Assembly (NCBI GenBank): GCA_937983105.1 | Contig: CALKAM010000005.1 | Coordinates: 26,448-90,447, forward strand | DNA from: Planifilum sp021793745 | GTDB taxonomy: Bacteria; Bacillota; Bacilli; Thermoactinomycetales; DSM-44946 | Length of the DNA stretch: 64,000 bases | Reading direction: 5' to 3' | Shown: positions 15,720 to 23,568 of the stretch, one piece after another | How the letters are laid out: each line of letters begins with the position of its first letter | How positions within the stretch are numbered: position 1 is the stretch's first letter | Made by a program: the position numbers and the translations under genes | The notes under the pieces: model-generated | Seen by the model: the letters and a program-made list of their open reading frames with translations, nothing else | The model's database searches: none | Told to the model about the DNA's origin: nothing

Positions 15720-16274
15720 CTAAAATACCTGTCCACCCCGTTTGTATTCCACATCGGAAACCCCTTCCCGGACGTTGGCCACGCGGGCGATGACAAAGAA
15801 GAAGTCGGACAAACGGTTGAGATAGCGTCGCACCTCTTCGTTGGTCTCCTGCTCGCGGCAAAGGGTGACAACGCGCCGTTCCGCCCGACGCACCAATACC
15901 CGGGCGACATGAAGCGCCGCCGCGACGGGGCTTCCGCCGGGCAGCACGAAACGGCGAATCTCCGGAGTTTCAGCATTGTACCGGTCGATCCACTCCTCCA
16001 ACCGCTTCACCATCTCTTCCGTTATCCGGTAGGTCCTCTTTTTGCCCGTCTGGGCCAGATCCGCACCGGCATCAAACAATTCATGCTGAATCTCCGTCAA
16101 ATCCCGGATCACATCTTCATAGTTTTGAGGATCCATCCGCGAAACCGCCTCACCGATGAAGGCGTTCACCTCATCGATGGTTCCGTAGGCCTCCACCCGA
16201 ATATCGTCCTTGAAAACCCGACCCCCGATGACACCCGTTTCTCCCTGGTCACCGGTTCGCGTGTAGATGCGCAT
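15720..16274 (-). CDS. PduO-type cob(I)alamin adenosyltransferase
   Basis: A 184-residue ATP:cob(I)alamin adenosyltransferase of the PduO/MMAB type. Signature segments are TRTGDQGETGVIGG at the N-terminus (ATP contact), DELTEIQ-like IRDLTEIQHELFDAGADLA, and LPGGSPVAAALHVARVLVRRAERR followed by YLNRLSDFFFV. It makes adenosylcobalamin. It is the fourth gene after btuF-btuC-btuD, so imported cobalamin would be converted at once to coenzyme. The start at 16274 (MRIYTRTGD) has GGGAGG 7 nt upstream; upstream residues of the frame overlap the end of btuD. Confidence 0.93.
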   Translation of the reverse strand: MRIYTRTGDQGETGVIGGRVFKDDIRVEAYGTIDEVNAFIGEAVSRMDPQNYEDVIRDLTEIQHELFDAGADLAQTGKKRTYRITEEMVKRLEEWIDRYNAETPEIRRFVLPGGSPVAAALHVARVLVRRAERRVVTLCREQETNEEVRRYLNRLSDFFFVIARVANVREGVSDVEYKRGGQVF

Positions 16275-16345
16275 CCTGTTCGCCTCCCGCCTTTTTGTCG
16301 TTTTTCCCCTGCACAATCCTTCGCCCAGCGGGGCCTCCATCCTCC

Positions 16346-17146
16346 CTAGAAGTATGCGGCAGCCCCCTGCTCCTTGCGAGCCGCCCGGAGCAACACCTGC
16401 GGGACGCCGCTCTCGGGATGGCGGATGATGACCGGCTCAATGCCGTAAACCCTTTGGATCAGATCGGCCCGTATCACTTCCGACGGCTTTCCCTCCACAA
16501 CCAGCTCCCCCTCCTTCAACAGCAGGAGGCGGTCGCAGTATTGGGCAGCCAGATTCAAATCATGCAGGACCATGAGAACGGCCAGTCCCCGGTCTCTTCC
16601 CCAGCGGTGCACCGCATCCAGCACCTCCAACTGGTAGCGGGCGTCCAGATACGTGGTCGGTTCGTCCAGAATCAACAACCGAGGCTCCTGGACCATCGCC
16701 TTGGCAATGGCCACCCGTTGGCGCTCTCCGCCGCTCAGCCGGTGAATCGGCCGGTGACGCTCCCGGGCAAGTCCCGTCTGCTCCAGGACCTCCTCCACCA
16801 CCCTCCAATCCTCCGATCCCATCCAGGGGCCCTGCATGTGTGGATGACGCCCCATCTGCACCACCTCTTCCACCGTAAAGGGCACCGGAGGGAGTCCCTC
16901 CTGGGGAAGGACGGCCATTTCCTTCGCCCGCTTCCGGGGGGACCAGGCGGACAACTCCCGATCGCCCAGAAAGATTCTCCCTTCATCCGGCTTTTCTTCT
17001 CCGGAAAGGAGGCGGACCAGCGTCGACTTTCCGCTCCCGTTGGGGCCGATCAGCCCGACGGTCTCGCCGGAGGTCACTTGAAGATCGATTCCCTTGAGCA
17101 CCGGATGGTCGCCGTACCGCTTTTTCAAAGCCTTCGCCCTGAGCAT
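16346..17146 (-). CDS. btuD: Cobalamin ABC transporter ATPase (BtuD/FecE type)
   Basis: A 266-residue ABC ATPase of the iron-siderophore/B12 subfamily. It has Walker A GPNGSGKST (near residue 38), signature LSGGERQRVAIAKA, Walker B LLILDEPTTYLD and the H-loop VLHDLN. It energises BtuC. The cobalamin assignment rests on the riboswitch that heads the operon and on the adenosyltransferase that follows; by sequence alone it could serve a siderophore system. It lies 67 nt downstream of btuC. Confidence 0.9.
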   Translation of the reverse strand: MLRAKALKKRYGDHPVLKGIDLQVTSGETVGLIGPNGSGKSTLVRLLSGEEKPDEGRIFLGDRELSAWSPRKRAKEMAVLPQEGLPPVPFTVEEVVQMGRHPHMQGPWMGSEDWRVVEEVLEQTGLARERHRPIHRLSGGERQRVAIAKAMVQEPRLLILDEPTTYLDARYQLEVLDAVHRWGRDRGLAVLMVLHDLNLAAQYCDRLLLLKEGELVVEGKPSEVIRADLIQRVYGIEPVIIRHPESGVPQVLLRAARKEQGAAAYF

Positions 17147-17213
17147 ATCCCTTCCCCTTCCCTAAACCCTTGCATGAAGCAGCGCCTTTCGACGGGCGGC
17201 TCCTCCTCACCCC

Positions 17214-18242
17214 CTAGGAGCGGCTCTTCCTCCGGAGCAACCAGCCGAAGAAAGGCGCTCCCACAAAGGCGGTGATCACACCGACGGGCAGCTCCCGGGG
17301 AGCGAGCAAAACCCGGGATAACAGGTCGCAGCCAACCAGGAACATCGCTCCCGCCAAGGCGGAAACCGGCACCAAAAACCGGTGGTCCGGACCGAATAAC
17401 ATGCGCATCACATGAGGGATCACCAACCCGACAAAGCCGATGGTACCCGAAACGGAAACCGCCGCCCCGGTAACCAGGGAAGCCATCACCAGCAGCAGGA
17501 TTCGCATTCGACCGACCGGCACCCCCAGATGTCCCGCATGCCGCTCACCCAGAAAAAACAGGTTCAGTTCCCGGGAAAACCACCAGATGACCCAAAAACC
17601 CATCACCAGAAAAGGAACGAGTACCCCGACGTGATCCCATCCCCGCAGGGAAAAGCCGCCGCCCATCAGCCAAAATTGGATGCGCTGCAGTTGCTCATTG
17701 GAAAGCGAAATGGCAAAGGTGAGCAGCGCTCCGAAAAAGGCCTGGACGACCACCCCCGAGAGGATGATCGTTCCCATATCCGTCCGGGAACCGACCCGGG
17801 CAAGCCCCAGAACCAGCAGCAGGGCAAAACAGGCGAAAACAAAGGCGGATACGGGAGGGGTCCAGGACCCGAAAAGGGACGACCCCGTCAGGATGGCCAG
17901 CACCGCTCCCAGAGACGCTCCGGAGGAGACCCCCAGGATGTACGGATCCGCCAGGGGGTTGCGCAGAATCGCCTGATACACCGCCCCGGCCACGGCCAAG
18001 GATGCGCCCACCAGAGCCGCCAACAGTGTCCGGGGAAACCGGATCTCCCAAATGATCGCCTCCGCGGCGGCATCCCCGCCGTTCCACGATCCGATTCCCA
18101 TCCGATGCAGAATGATCTCCCAGACCGTCCGAGCCCCGATCTCCGTCCCTCCCACCGTTACCGAAACCACGACCAGAAGAAAGAGGGACAGTCCCAGCAA
18201 TCCCGTCCACAGGAGAAGTCGAAACCAACCATTCCCTCGCAT
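17214..18242 (-). CDS. btuC: Cobalamin ABC transporter permease (BtuC/FecCD type)
   Basis: A 342-residue FecCD/BtuC-family permease with nine to ten membrane segments. Family motifs visible are GASLAVAGAVYQAILRNPLA, DPYILGVSSGASLGA and GTIGFVGLVIPHVMRM, the last holding the coupling helix to the ATPase. It starts 9 nt downstream of the btuF stop, so they are cotranscribed. It forms the channel of the BtuCDF importer in the cytoplasmic membrane. Confidence 0.93.
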   Translation of the reverse strand: MRGNGWFRLLLWTGLLGLSLFLLVVVSVTVGGTEIGARTVWEIILHRMGIGSWNGGDAAAEAIIWEIRFPRTLLAALVGASLAVAGAVYQAILRNPLADPYILGVSSGASLGAVLAILTGSSLFGSWTPPVSAFVFACFALLLVLGLARVGSRTDMGTIILSGVVVQAFFGALLTFAISLSNEQLQRIQFWLMGGGFSLRGWDHVGVLVPFLVMGFWVIWWFSRELNLFFLGERHAGHLGVPVGRMRILLLVMASLVTGAAVSVSGTIGFVGLVIPHVMRMLFGPDHRFLVPVSALAGAMFLVGCDLLSRVLLAPRELPVGVITAFVGAPFFGWLLRRKSRS

Positions 18243-18251
18243 GGCCGCCCC

Positions 18252-19193
18252 TCATCGCTGGAACCGATCCGGGTACAACATCTCGGCAATTTCTTCCAGG
18301 CCCTGGGTGATCCGCGGACCGGGCCGGGTGGTCACATCCGGATCGATGGAGTGGACCCGTTTCTCCTTCACCGCTGCGATCCGGTTCCAGCCGGGACGGG
18401 AAGCGATGGTTTGATCCTCGATGTCATAGGCGGCCAGGATCACATCCGGATTCCATCGAATCACCTTTTCCGCAGACACCTGGTTCCAACCCTTCATTTC
18501 CTCCGCCACATTCCGGCCGCCGGCCAGGGTGATCAGCTCATGAACCAGGGTATCCCTTCCGGCGGTGTAGGGAGTGGGGTCGATTTCAACCCATACCCGG
18601 ACCCGCTTCTCCTCGGGAATGGAGGCCACCCGTTGGACGACCCGCTTCTTCTCCGCCTCCATCTCCTTGATCCGCTGATCCGCCTGCTTCACAGCCCCGG
18701 TCGCCATCCCGACCCGGCGGATCGACGCATAGACTTCCTCGAGGCTTTCGGCATCCACGGCCAACACGGTCAATCCCAACGAACGCAATTTTTCAACCGT
18801 ATCTCCGTTGAGCGGAGAAGCCAGGACCAGATCCGGCTTCAGCCCCAGCACCTTCTCCACGTCGATGTTGATATCGCCCACCTTCTCAATTTTCTCCACT
18901 TCCGGAGGGTATTTGTCGTTGGTGGTCACACCGACCATCCGGTCCCCGAGATCAAGGGCAAAAGCGATCTCCGTCGTGCTGGGAATCAGAGACACGATCC
19001 GCCGCGGCTCCTCTTCGACGGTCACCTCCGTGCCGGTGTCATCCTTGATCGTCACCGGAAAGGAGCCGCTCGCCTCCTGCTCCGCCCGGGACCCTTCCTC
19101 CGTCCCCGCCTCCGGACTGCCGCAGCCGACCAGGCTGACGGCGAAAACGAGCACCATCCACCAAGCAAATCCTCTGAATAATCGCCGATTCAC
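18252..19193 (-). CDS. btuF: Cobalamin-binding lipoprotein (BtuF type)
   Basis: A 313-residue periplasmic-binding-protein-like lipoprotein of the FepB/BtuF class. The signal peptide ends in a lipobox SLVGC with lipid cysteine C24. The mature part has two lobes joined by a long helix: PRRIVSLIPSTTEIAFALDL, then LGLKPDLVLA, and DVILAAYD in the second lobe. It captures cobalamin or a related corrinoid outside the membrane and delivers it to BtuC. It is the first gene after the cobalamin riboswitch, which fixes the substrate class better than sequence alone. Confidence 0.92.
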   Translation of the reverse strand: MNRRLFRGFAWWMVLVFAVSLVGCGSPEAGTEEGSRAEQEASGSFPVTIKDDTGTEVTVEEEPRRIVSLIPSTTEIAFALDLGDRMVGVTTNDKYPPEVEKIEKVGDINIDVEKVLGLKPDLVLASPLNGDTVEKLRSLGLTVLAVDAESLEEVYASIRRVGMATGAVKQADQRIKEMEAEKKRVVQRVASIPEEKRVRVWVEIDPTPYTAGRDTLVHELITLAGGRNVAEEMKGWNQVSAEKVIRWNPDVILAAYDIEDQTIASRPGWNRIAAVKEKRVHSIDPDVTTRPGPRITQGLEEIAEMLYPDRFQR

Positions 19194-19222
19194 CCCTCAG
19201 CTCTCCTCTCCCGAAAAAATTC

Positions 19223-19256
19223 AAAAAAAAACCCACACCTCCATCGAGGTACGGGG
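19223..19256 (-). terminator. Expression-platform terminator of the cobalamin riboswitch
   Basis: Minus-strand hairpin with stem ACCTC/GAGGT extended by CCC/GGG (19232-19256), then nine T (19231-19223). It sits between the aptamer and btuF, so B12 binding most likely causes transcription termination. Confidence 0.8.
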
Positions 19257-19339
19257 GCATATTCACGTAAAGCCGCGGGGGAACCGATACACCGCAGCCT
19301 GCGTGCTCCCCTTTTACCTCGAAAGGAGAACCGCAAGTG

Positions 19340-19530
19340 ATCAGTGAAAACGGCAGGTCTCCTGGCTCGTGGATCTTCGCTCCGCCGCGCCTTCCCATCC
19401 TCGCCGGACAGTGGCATCCTGCGGCTTCGCTCCCCACTCACAGTGGCGGGACCGCGCCGGATTTACACCGGACTTCCCTTTTCACTTTTGTGCCAACCGG
19501 CACAAAAGACCGTTTTCACCCTATTCACTT
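19340..19530 (-). ncRNA. Cobalamin (B12) riboswitch
   Basis: The minus strand shows the conserved elements in order: a 5' GGTGAAAACGGTC start, GGGAAGTCCGGTGTAAATCCGG, GCGGTCCCGCCACTGTG and the B12 box AGCCAGGAGACCTGCC (19367-19352). It is headed by its own promoter and followed by an intrinsic terminator ahead of btuF. It should switch off btuFCD and the adenosyltransferase gene when adenosylcobalamin is plentiful. Confidence 0.95.
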
Positions 19531-19538
19531 GTGGCTTC

Positions 19539-19568
19539 ATTATACCGACAAGGTTGACCGGCTGGCAA
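19539..19568 (-). promoter_or_regulatory. Promoter of the btu operon
   Basis: TTGCCA (19568-19563), an 18-nt spacer and a perfect TATAAT (19544-19539) on the minus strand, just upstream of the riboswitch aptamer. Confidence 0.75.
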
Positions 19569-19628
19569 GAGGATTTGCCCGCGCCGATCCAGAAAGGAAT
19601 GGATGAAACCCTGGGGAAAGGAGGCCGA

Positions 19629-20492
19629 ATGCGCAGATTCACTGCGTCAGCGAAGATGAAGAAACAATCGTTTGTTCTCGATGTGGGAAAAGAGGACCGA
19701 ATCATCCGCGGCGACCTGTACATGCCGGATGTGCGCCCGCCGCTTCCGACCCTCGTCATCCTCCACGGCTTCAAGGGGTTCAAAGATTGGGGCTTCTTCC
19801 CCTATGCCGCGGAGTTCCTGGCCAACCGGGGATTCGCCGTCATCACCTTCAACTTTTCCATGAACGGCGTGGGGCAAAATCTCCTCGACTTTACGGAGCT
19901 GGACAAGTTTGCACGGAACACCTACAGCCGGGAACAAGAGGATGTGGCCAAAATCATCGGGGAAATCAAAGCGGGGCTCCTGCCCCCGGGAGGAGTGCTG
20001 GATCCGAACCGGCTGGGGTTGATCGGCCACAGCCGCGGAGGAGCCAACAGCCTCCTGTACGCCCTGGAGGATCCGGACATCAAGGGGGTGGTTACCTGGA
20101 ACGGCACCGCCGATGTGGATATCTTTTCCGAGGAGTTGAAGCGGGAAATCCGCGAAAAGGGGACGGGGTACGTGTTGAACGCGCGGACCGGTCAAAAAAT
20201 GCCCATTCAGCGGGAAGTGTTGGAAGATATCGACGCCCACCGAAAGCGGTGGAATCTCTTGAAACGGTTGCCGAACTGGAAGCGCCCTCTGCTGATTCTG
20301 CAGGGAGATCAGGATGCTCCCCGATTGGTGGAAGGAGCCCGTCAACTCCGGCAAGCCGCTCCGATGTCCACCCTGAAAGTTCTGCCCGATGCAAACCACA
20401 CCTTCGGAGCCGTCCACCCCTTCCGGGGATCGACGCCCCACCTGGATCAGGCCCTGGAGGAGACCGCCGCTTTTTTCACCCGAATCCTTTAG
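19629..20492 (+). CDS. Alpha/beta hydrolase (dienelactone hydrolase/acyl-peptidase-like)
   Basis: A 287-residue alpha/beta hydrolase. The oxyanion-hole region is LVILHGFKGFKDWGFFPY, the nucleophile serine lies in GLIGHSRGGA, the acid is probably in LILQGDQDAPR and the histidine in LPDANHTFGA. No signal peptide is seen, so it is cytosolic. The ATG at 19629 has AAAGGAGG 4 nt upstream; an ATG at 19656 is an alternative. Its promoter region overlaps that of the divergent btu operon. The substrate cannot be told from sequence. Confidence 0.85.
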   Translation: MRRFTASAKMKKQSFVLDVGKEDRIIRGDLYMPDVRPPLPTLVILHGFKGFKDWGFFPYAAEFLANRGFAVITFNFSMNGVGQNLLDFTELDKFARNTYSREQEDVAKIIGEIKAGLLPPGGVLDPNRLGLIGHSRGGANSLLYALEDPDIKGVVTWNGTADVDIFSEELKREIREKGTGYVLNARTGQKMPIQREVLEDIDAHRKRWNLLKRLPNWKRPLLILQGDQDAPRLVEGARQLRQAAPMSTLKVLPDANHTFGAVHPFRGSTPHLDQALEETAAFFTRIL

Positions 20493-20510
20493 CACCGGCA
20501 GATTCCCAAC

Positions 20511-20546
20511 AGCGAAAAGACCGGCATCAACGCCGGCCTTTTCGCT
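20511..20546 (+). terminator. Terminator of the hydrolase gene
   Basis: A long stem AGCGAAAAG...CTTTTCGCT with an inner CCGGC/GCCGG pair. It is symmetrical enough to work on both strands. Confidence 0.75.
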
Positions 20547-20813
20547 CAAGGGGGTCAACAAGATTTATCGAATATTGAGGGTGCTTGCAAGGGAAGATCA
20601 AACGAATTTAATTATATTTATAAAATATTATATAGGATTTTGTCAAACAGGTTTCAGCGGTCAGACAGCTTGTTCCTTCTTTTTATGTCTTTCTATCAAG
20701 GGAAACGAATGATGATCATAAAATGTTTCATTGTTCGTTATATTTTTCCGAACCGTTCATCGGTCTGTCGAAGGAAAATCCATGGCATGATCTTCCTGCG
20801 GCCGCCGGGAGAC
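20547..20813. other. AT-rich intergenic stretch
   Basis: About 270 bases much richer in A/T than the surroundings. I find no convincing coding frame, known RNA or promoter pair; it separates two terminators. Confidence 0.4.
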
Positions 20814-20844
20814 AAAGAAAACGGCCGGCTCCGGTGGAGCCGGC
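20814..20844 (-). terminator. Terminator of the YjcZ-type gene
   Basis: A 9-bp stem (GCCGGCTCC at 20824-20832 with 20836-20844) followed on the minus strand by GTTTTCTTTG. Confidence 0.7.
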
Positions 20845-20909
20845 TCCCGCTATCGAAAATGGGGCTTGAGCAGGTAAGGGCCCAGGAGAAGGTGAGATCT
20901 GCCCTCTAC

Positions 20910-21023
20910 TTACCAGCCGAATCCAACGCCTGCGAAGACAAAGATGGTGGCGATAACCAACAGGAAGATCAGGAGACGACGAAAGCCGATACCGTATCCG
21001 TATCCTCCTCCGTATCCGCTCAT
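20910..21023 (-). CDS. YjcZ-family small sporulation protein
   Basis: A 37-residue protein: a Gly/Tyr-rich head (MSGYGGGYGYGIG), then one hydrophobic helix (LLIFLLVIATIFVFAGV) and a GFGW end. This is the YjcZ family pattern of tiny Gly/Tyr membrane peptides of Bacillales, some of which (for example SscA) act in spore coat assembly. A strong AAAGGAGG lies 7-8 nt before the ATG, and a terminator follows 66 nt after the stop. It supports a spore-forming host. Confidence 0.9.
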   Translation of the reverse strand: MSGYGGGYGYGIGFRRLLIFLLVIATIFVFAGVGFGW

Positions 21024-21144
21024 AATAACCCTCCTTTGCTGTAACTTCACTCGCATCATATGCTCCTCTGGAAAAGGAGGAAAGGCTCCCGCCCCTCCCT
21101 CGAAAAAATCCAGAAATGCCTACCCGGAAGGGCTGCCGGGAGGT

Positions 21145-21534
21145 TCACTTTTTCACCGCCGCTTGCGCCTCCATCCACTCCTTCAGCACGACCGCATGGT
21201 TGTGCGTACGATCACGGCTGGCGTAGAGAAGGGTGATCGGCCGGCCGGCGGCGCGATCCCGAATGCGGCACCACAGTTCTTCCTTTTCCGGGTCTTCCAA
21301 TTCCTGAAGGTACCGTCTTCGGAAGCGGTCATAATCCCGGGTCCGGTGAAATTCTTTTCGCAGGGCACTCGAAGGGGCCAGTTCCCGGGCCCAGCAATCG
21401 ATGGCGGCCTTCTCCTTTTTCATCCCCCGCGGCCATAGTCGATCCACCAGGATGCGAAAGCCGTCCGCCCCTTCGGGGGGATCGTAGATCCGTTTCAAGC
21501 GGATGGCGGGCAAATCAACCGCTTTCATCGGCAC
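21145..21534 (-). CDS. DUF488 family protein (YeaO-like)
   Basis: A 129-residue DUF488 protein. Typical stretches are IRLKRIYDPPEGADGFRILV, DRLWPRGMKKEKA and ITLLYASRDRTHNHAVVLKE. The family is widespread, with suggested nucleic-acid or metal links but no settled function. AAGGAG precedes the ATG at 21534 by about 9 nt; an ATG at 21528 is equally possible. It stands alone, divergent from the DUF2797 gene. Confidence 0.88.
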   Translation of the reverse strand: MPMKAVDLPAIRLKRIYDPPEGADGFRILVDRLWPRGMKKEKAAIDCWARELAPSSALRKEFHRTRDYDRFRRRYLQELEDPEKEELWCRIRDRAAGRPITLLYASRDRTHNHAVVLKEWMEAQAAVKK

Positions 21535-21704
21535 ACGCTCCTTCGCTACATCTCAAAATCTGGGACCCTCGCGCATGGGATTGCGACAAACTCCTTCTTC
21601 CCTTTTTCACGGATGAATTATACGTTATCATGGAAATTGAATGGAACCAATGGGCGGAGGATGATCCGCTTTCCCGGCCAAGAATCGACAAAAGGGGTAT
21701 TGCC

Positions 21705-22502
21705 ATGATCCTGACTGGTCATATCCGGCCCCTGGGCCGCGAATACAAAAACCCCGTCGCCTACCGGCTGCGCTTGGATGATCAAGAAGTGTCGCTCAAT
21801 GATTTCCTGGGAAATACCATTGAGATCAGCTATCTCGGCATCATTTCCTGCATTTATTGCGGCCGAAAAATCAAAAAGTCCTATAACGGCGGCTCCTGTT
21901 TCCCCTGTTTCCGGGATCGGGCCGAAAACGACCTCTGCATCGTCAAACCGCACCTGTGTCATTTTCATCAGGGCACGTGTCGGGATGAGAGCTTTGGCCA
22001 ATCCCATTGCATGCAACCCCATATCGTCTATCTCGCCCTCAGCGACGACATCAAAGTCGGCATCTCCAGGAAATCAAACTCCCTCAACCGGTGGATCGAT
22101 CAAGGAGCCGTCGCCGCCGTTCCCATCGCCGAGGTTCCCGACCGAAAAACCGCCGGCGAATTGGAGTTTCATCTGTCTCAATTTATCAAGGATAAGACCA
22201 ATTGGCGGAGGATGCTGAAAAACCAAATCGCCGACAAGGATATTGAGGCGGTGCGCGCCGAAGTTTGGGAAAAAATCCCCAAGGACTACGAACCGTATGT
22301 GGTGTCATCCCACGAAGTGTTGCAATTCCAATATCCGCAGCTTCATATCCCCGAAAAAATCAAATCCCTCGATCTAAACAAGCAGCCCCATATCAAAGAC
22401 AACTTGATCGGTATAAAGGGACAGTACATGATCTTTGAAAAGGGTGTCATCAATATGAGAAAATTCAGCGGGTACAAGGTGCGGGTGGTTTTGGGCGCCT
22501 GA
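21705..22502 (+). CDS. DUF2797 family protein
   Basis: A 265-residue protein of the DUF2797 family. A zinc-binding-like cysteine set opens it (CIYCGRKIKKSYNGGSCFPC and a further Cys/His group CHFHQGTCRDESFGQSHC). The conserved core YLALSDDIKVGISRK follows, which resembles GIY-YIG-like nucleic-acid folds. The C-terminal third has no known motif. ATG 21705 (MILTGHIRPLG) has AAAAGGGG 7 nt upstream; an ATG at 21630 would add 25 poorly conserved residues. Function is unknown. Confidence 0.82.
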   Translation: MILTGHIRPLGREYKNPVAYRLRLDDQEVSLNDFLGNTIEISYLGIISCIYCGRKIKKSYNGGSCFPCFRDRAENDLCIVKPHLCHFHQGTCRDESFGQSHCMQPHIVYLALSDDIKVGISRKSNSLNRWIDQGAVAAVPIAEVPDRKTAGELEFHLSQFIKDKTNWRRMLKNQIADKDIEAVRAEVWEKIPKDYEPYVVSSHEVLQFQYPQLHIPEKIKSLDLNKQPHIKDNLIGIKGQYMIFEKGVINMRKFSGYKVRVVLGA

Positions 22503-22522
22503 GGCCCTCAGAAGAACAAACC

Positions 22523-22565
22523 GGGATGTCCATGTTCCAAAAGGGAACCGGACATCCCTGCTTTT
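22523..22565 (+). terminator. Terminator of the DUF2797 gene
   Basis: Nine-bp outer stem GGGATGTCC/GGACATCCC with an inner GTTCC/GGAAC stem, then TGCTTTT. It lies between convergent genes and may serve both. Confidence 0.8.
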
Positions 22566-23112
22566 ATCGGAAGGGGCCCATCCACCGAAAGGGCTTTCGC
22601 CTGCGAGGGAATCGGTTGCGGCTGCTCCGAAGTCGGAGGAGTACAAAACCGGCTAAACAGCCGATAACCAGCCAGATAGAAAGGTGGACCGAGAGCACCA
22701 GCCCCAACAGTAAGACACCGACCACGGCGCACAGGGTGGAAATCGGAGGGTAACGGGTGATCAACAAGCTGAAAAGATAGATGAGGGCACCGATAAATAT
22801 CAACAGGGGACTGAGGATGAACAGGGCCCCCGCCGCCGTAGCCAGCCCGCTTCCCCGCGCGTGTGCATAACCGAAGGGAAGGGTTTCCCCGCATACCACG
22901 GCGATGGCGGCCAGGGAAGCACCGGTCCAACCGGCCACGAAAAGTCCGATCAAGGCGGCAAGGGCTCCCTTGCCCATCTCCAGACCCGGAATCCAAAAAT
23001 TTCCCCGAGCCGTCGGAACCCGGATCAACCTTCCCCGTACCTGCCAAATCCAGGCGCGAACGGGGATGTTGCCGATGAGATAGGCGACCGCCGCGGCCCA
23101 CAAATAAGCCAT
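22564..23112 (-). CDS. Divergent PlsY-like membrane protein
   Basis: A 182-residue polytopic protein with the outline of acyl-phosphate:glycerol-3-phosphate acyltransferase PlsY: an N-terminal YLIGNIPVRAWI, a GN-containing loop followed by GLEMGKGALAALIG, and PFGYAHARGSGLATAAG in place of the usual glycine-rich GGKGxAT motif. Motif 1 of true PlsY (SGNxGxxN) is reduced to RGNFWIPG, and the GHxxP motif reads GETLP. The basic C-terminus is odd for the family. It may be a paralogue with altered or lost acyltransferase activity. Confidence 0.7.
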   Translation of the reverse strand: MAYLWAAAVAYLIGNIPVRAWIWQVRGRLIRVPTARGNFWIPGLEMGKGALAALIGLFVAGWTGASLAAIAVVCGETLPFGYAHARGSGLATAAGALFILSPLLIFIGALIYLFSLLITRYPPISTLCAVVGVLLLGLVLSVHLSIWLVIGCLAGFVLLRLRSSRNRFPRRRKPFRWMGPFR

Positions 23113-23227
23113 CGGATTCCCCCCTTATCATCCCCTTCACTTTTTTGGACCCGTCTGTTACATAACAGTTCAGGGTGGGTAAAATAAAAAATAACACATC
23201 GTACACATCGTGAAGGGGGTAGGTCCC

Positions 23228-23455
23228 ATGGAATTTTCCCTGATGAGCAAATACGGCCGCTATCCCTGTGAAGTGATGGTCGATGAGGACCAATTCCGAT
23301 TTTGGGTCCGGAACGCGGACACAACGGGAGAATTTTTCCAATCCCAGCAGGAGTTGTTGAGTTGGATTCGTCAACACTGGCGGCGGGAGGATTTCCTTCG
23401 TCCGGAGGAGTACGATCACTTGCTGCATGTCCTCGCGAAAGGAGAAGCACCGTGA
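23228..23455 (+). CDS. Small protein of unknown function
   Basis: A 75-residue soluble protein (starts MEFSLMSKYGRYPCEVMVDE), acidic with several aromatic residues. It reads as one beta sheet followed by helices (QSQQELLSWIRQHWRREDF). GGGGGTAGG precedes the ATG, and a hairpin with a seven-T tract overlaps the end of the gene. I do not recognise the family. Confidence 0.6.
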   Translation: MEFSLMSKYGRYPCEVMVDEDQFRFWVRNADTTGEFFQSQQELLSWIRQHWRREDFLRPEEYDHLLHVLAKGEAP

Positions 23456-23473
23456 CGGCGCTTCCCTTTTTTT
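23441..23473 (+). terminator. Terminator overlapping the end of the 75-residue gene
   Basis: GAAGC (23444-23448) pairs with GCTTC (23460-23464), followed by CC and seven T. The stem is short; the T tract is strong. Confidence 0.55.
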
Positions 23474-23568
23474 GCAGTTTCAGATGCGGCCTTCAGAAAG
23501 CGTCGGGTCGGACACGCACCAAAATCGGAAGATGGGGGCACGCCCTGGGCCAACCTCCAAAGGATCCC

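Noticed and set aside
17412..19181. Long open frame (589 codons) on the plus strand
   Set aside because: Antisense to btuC and btuF, which have clear family motifs; composition is that of a GC-rich shadow.
20640..21438. Plus-strand frames over the YjcZ region
   Set aside because: They run antisense to the clear YjcZ-type gene and the DUF488 gene and cross two terminators.
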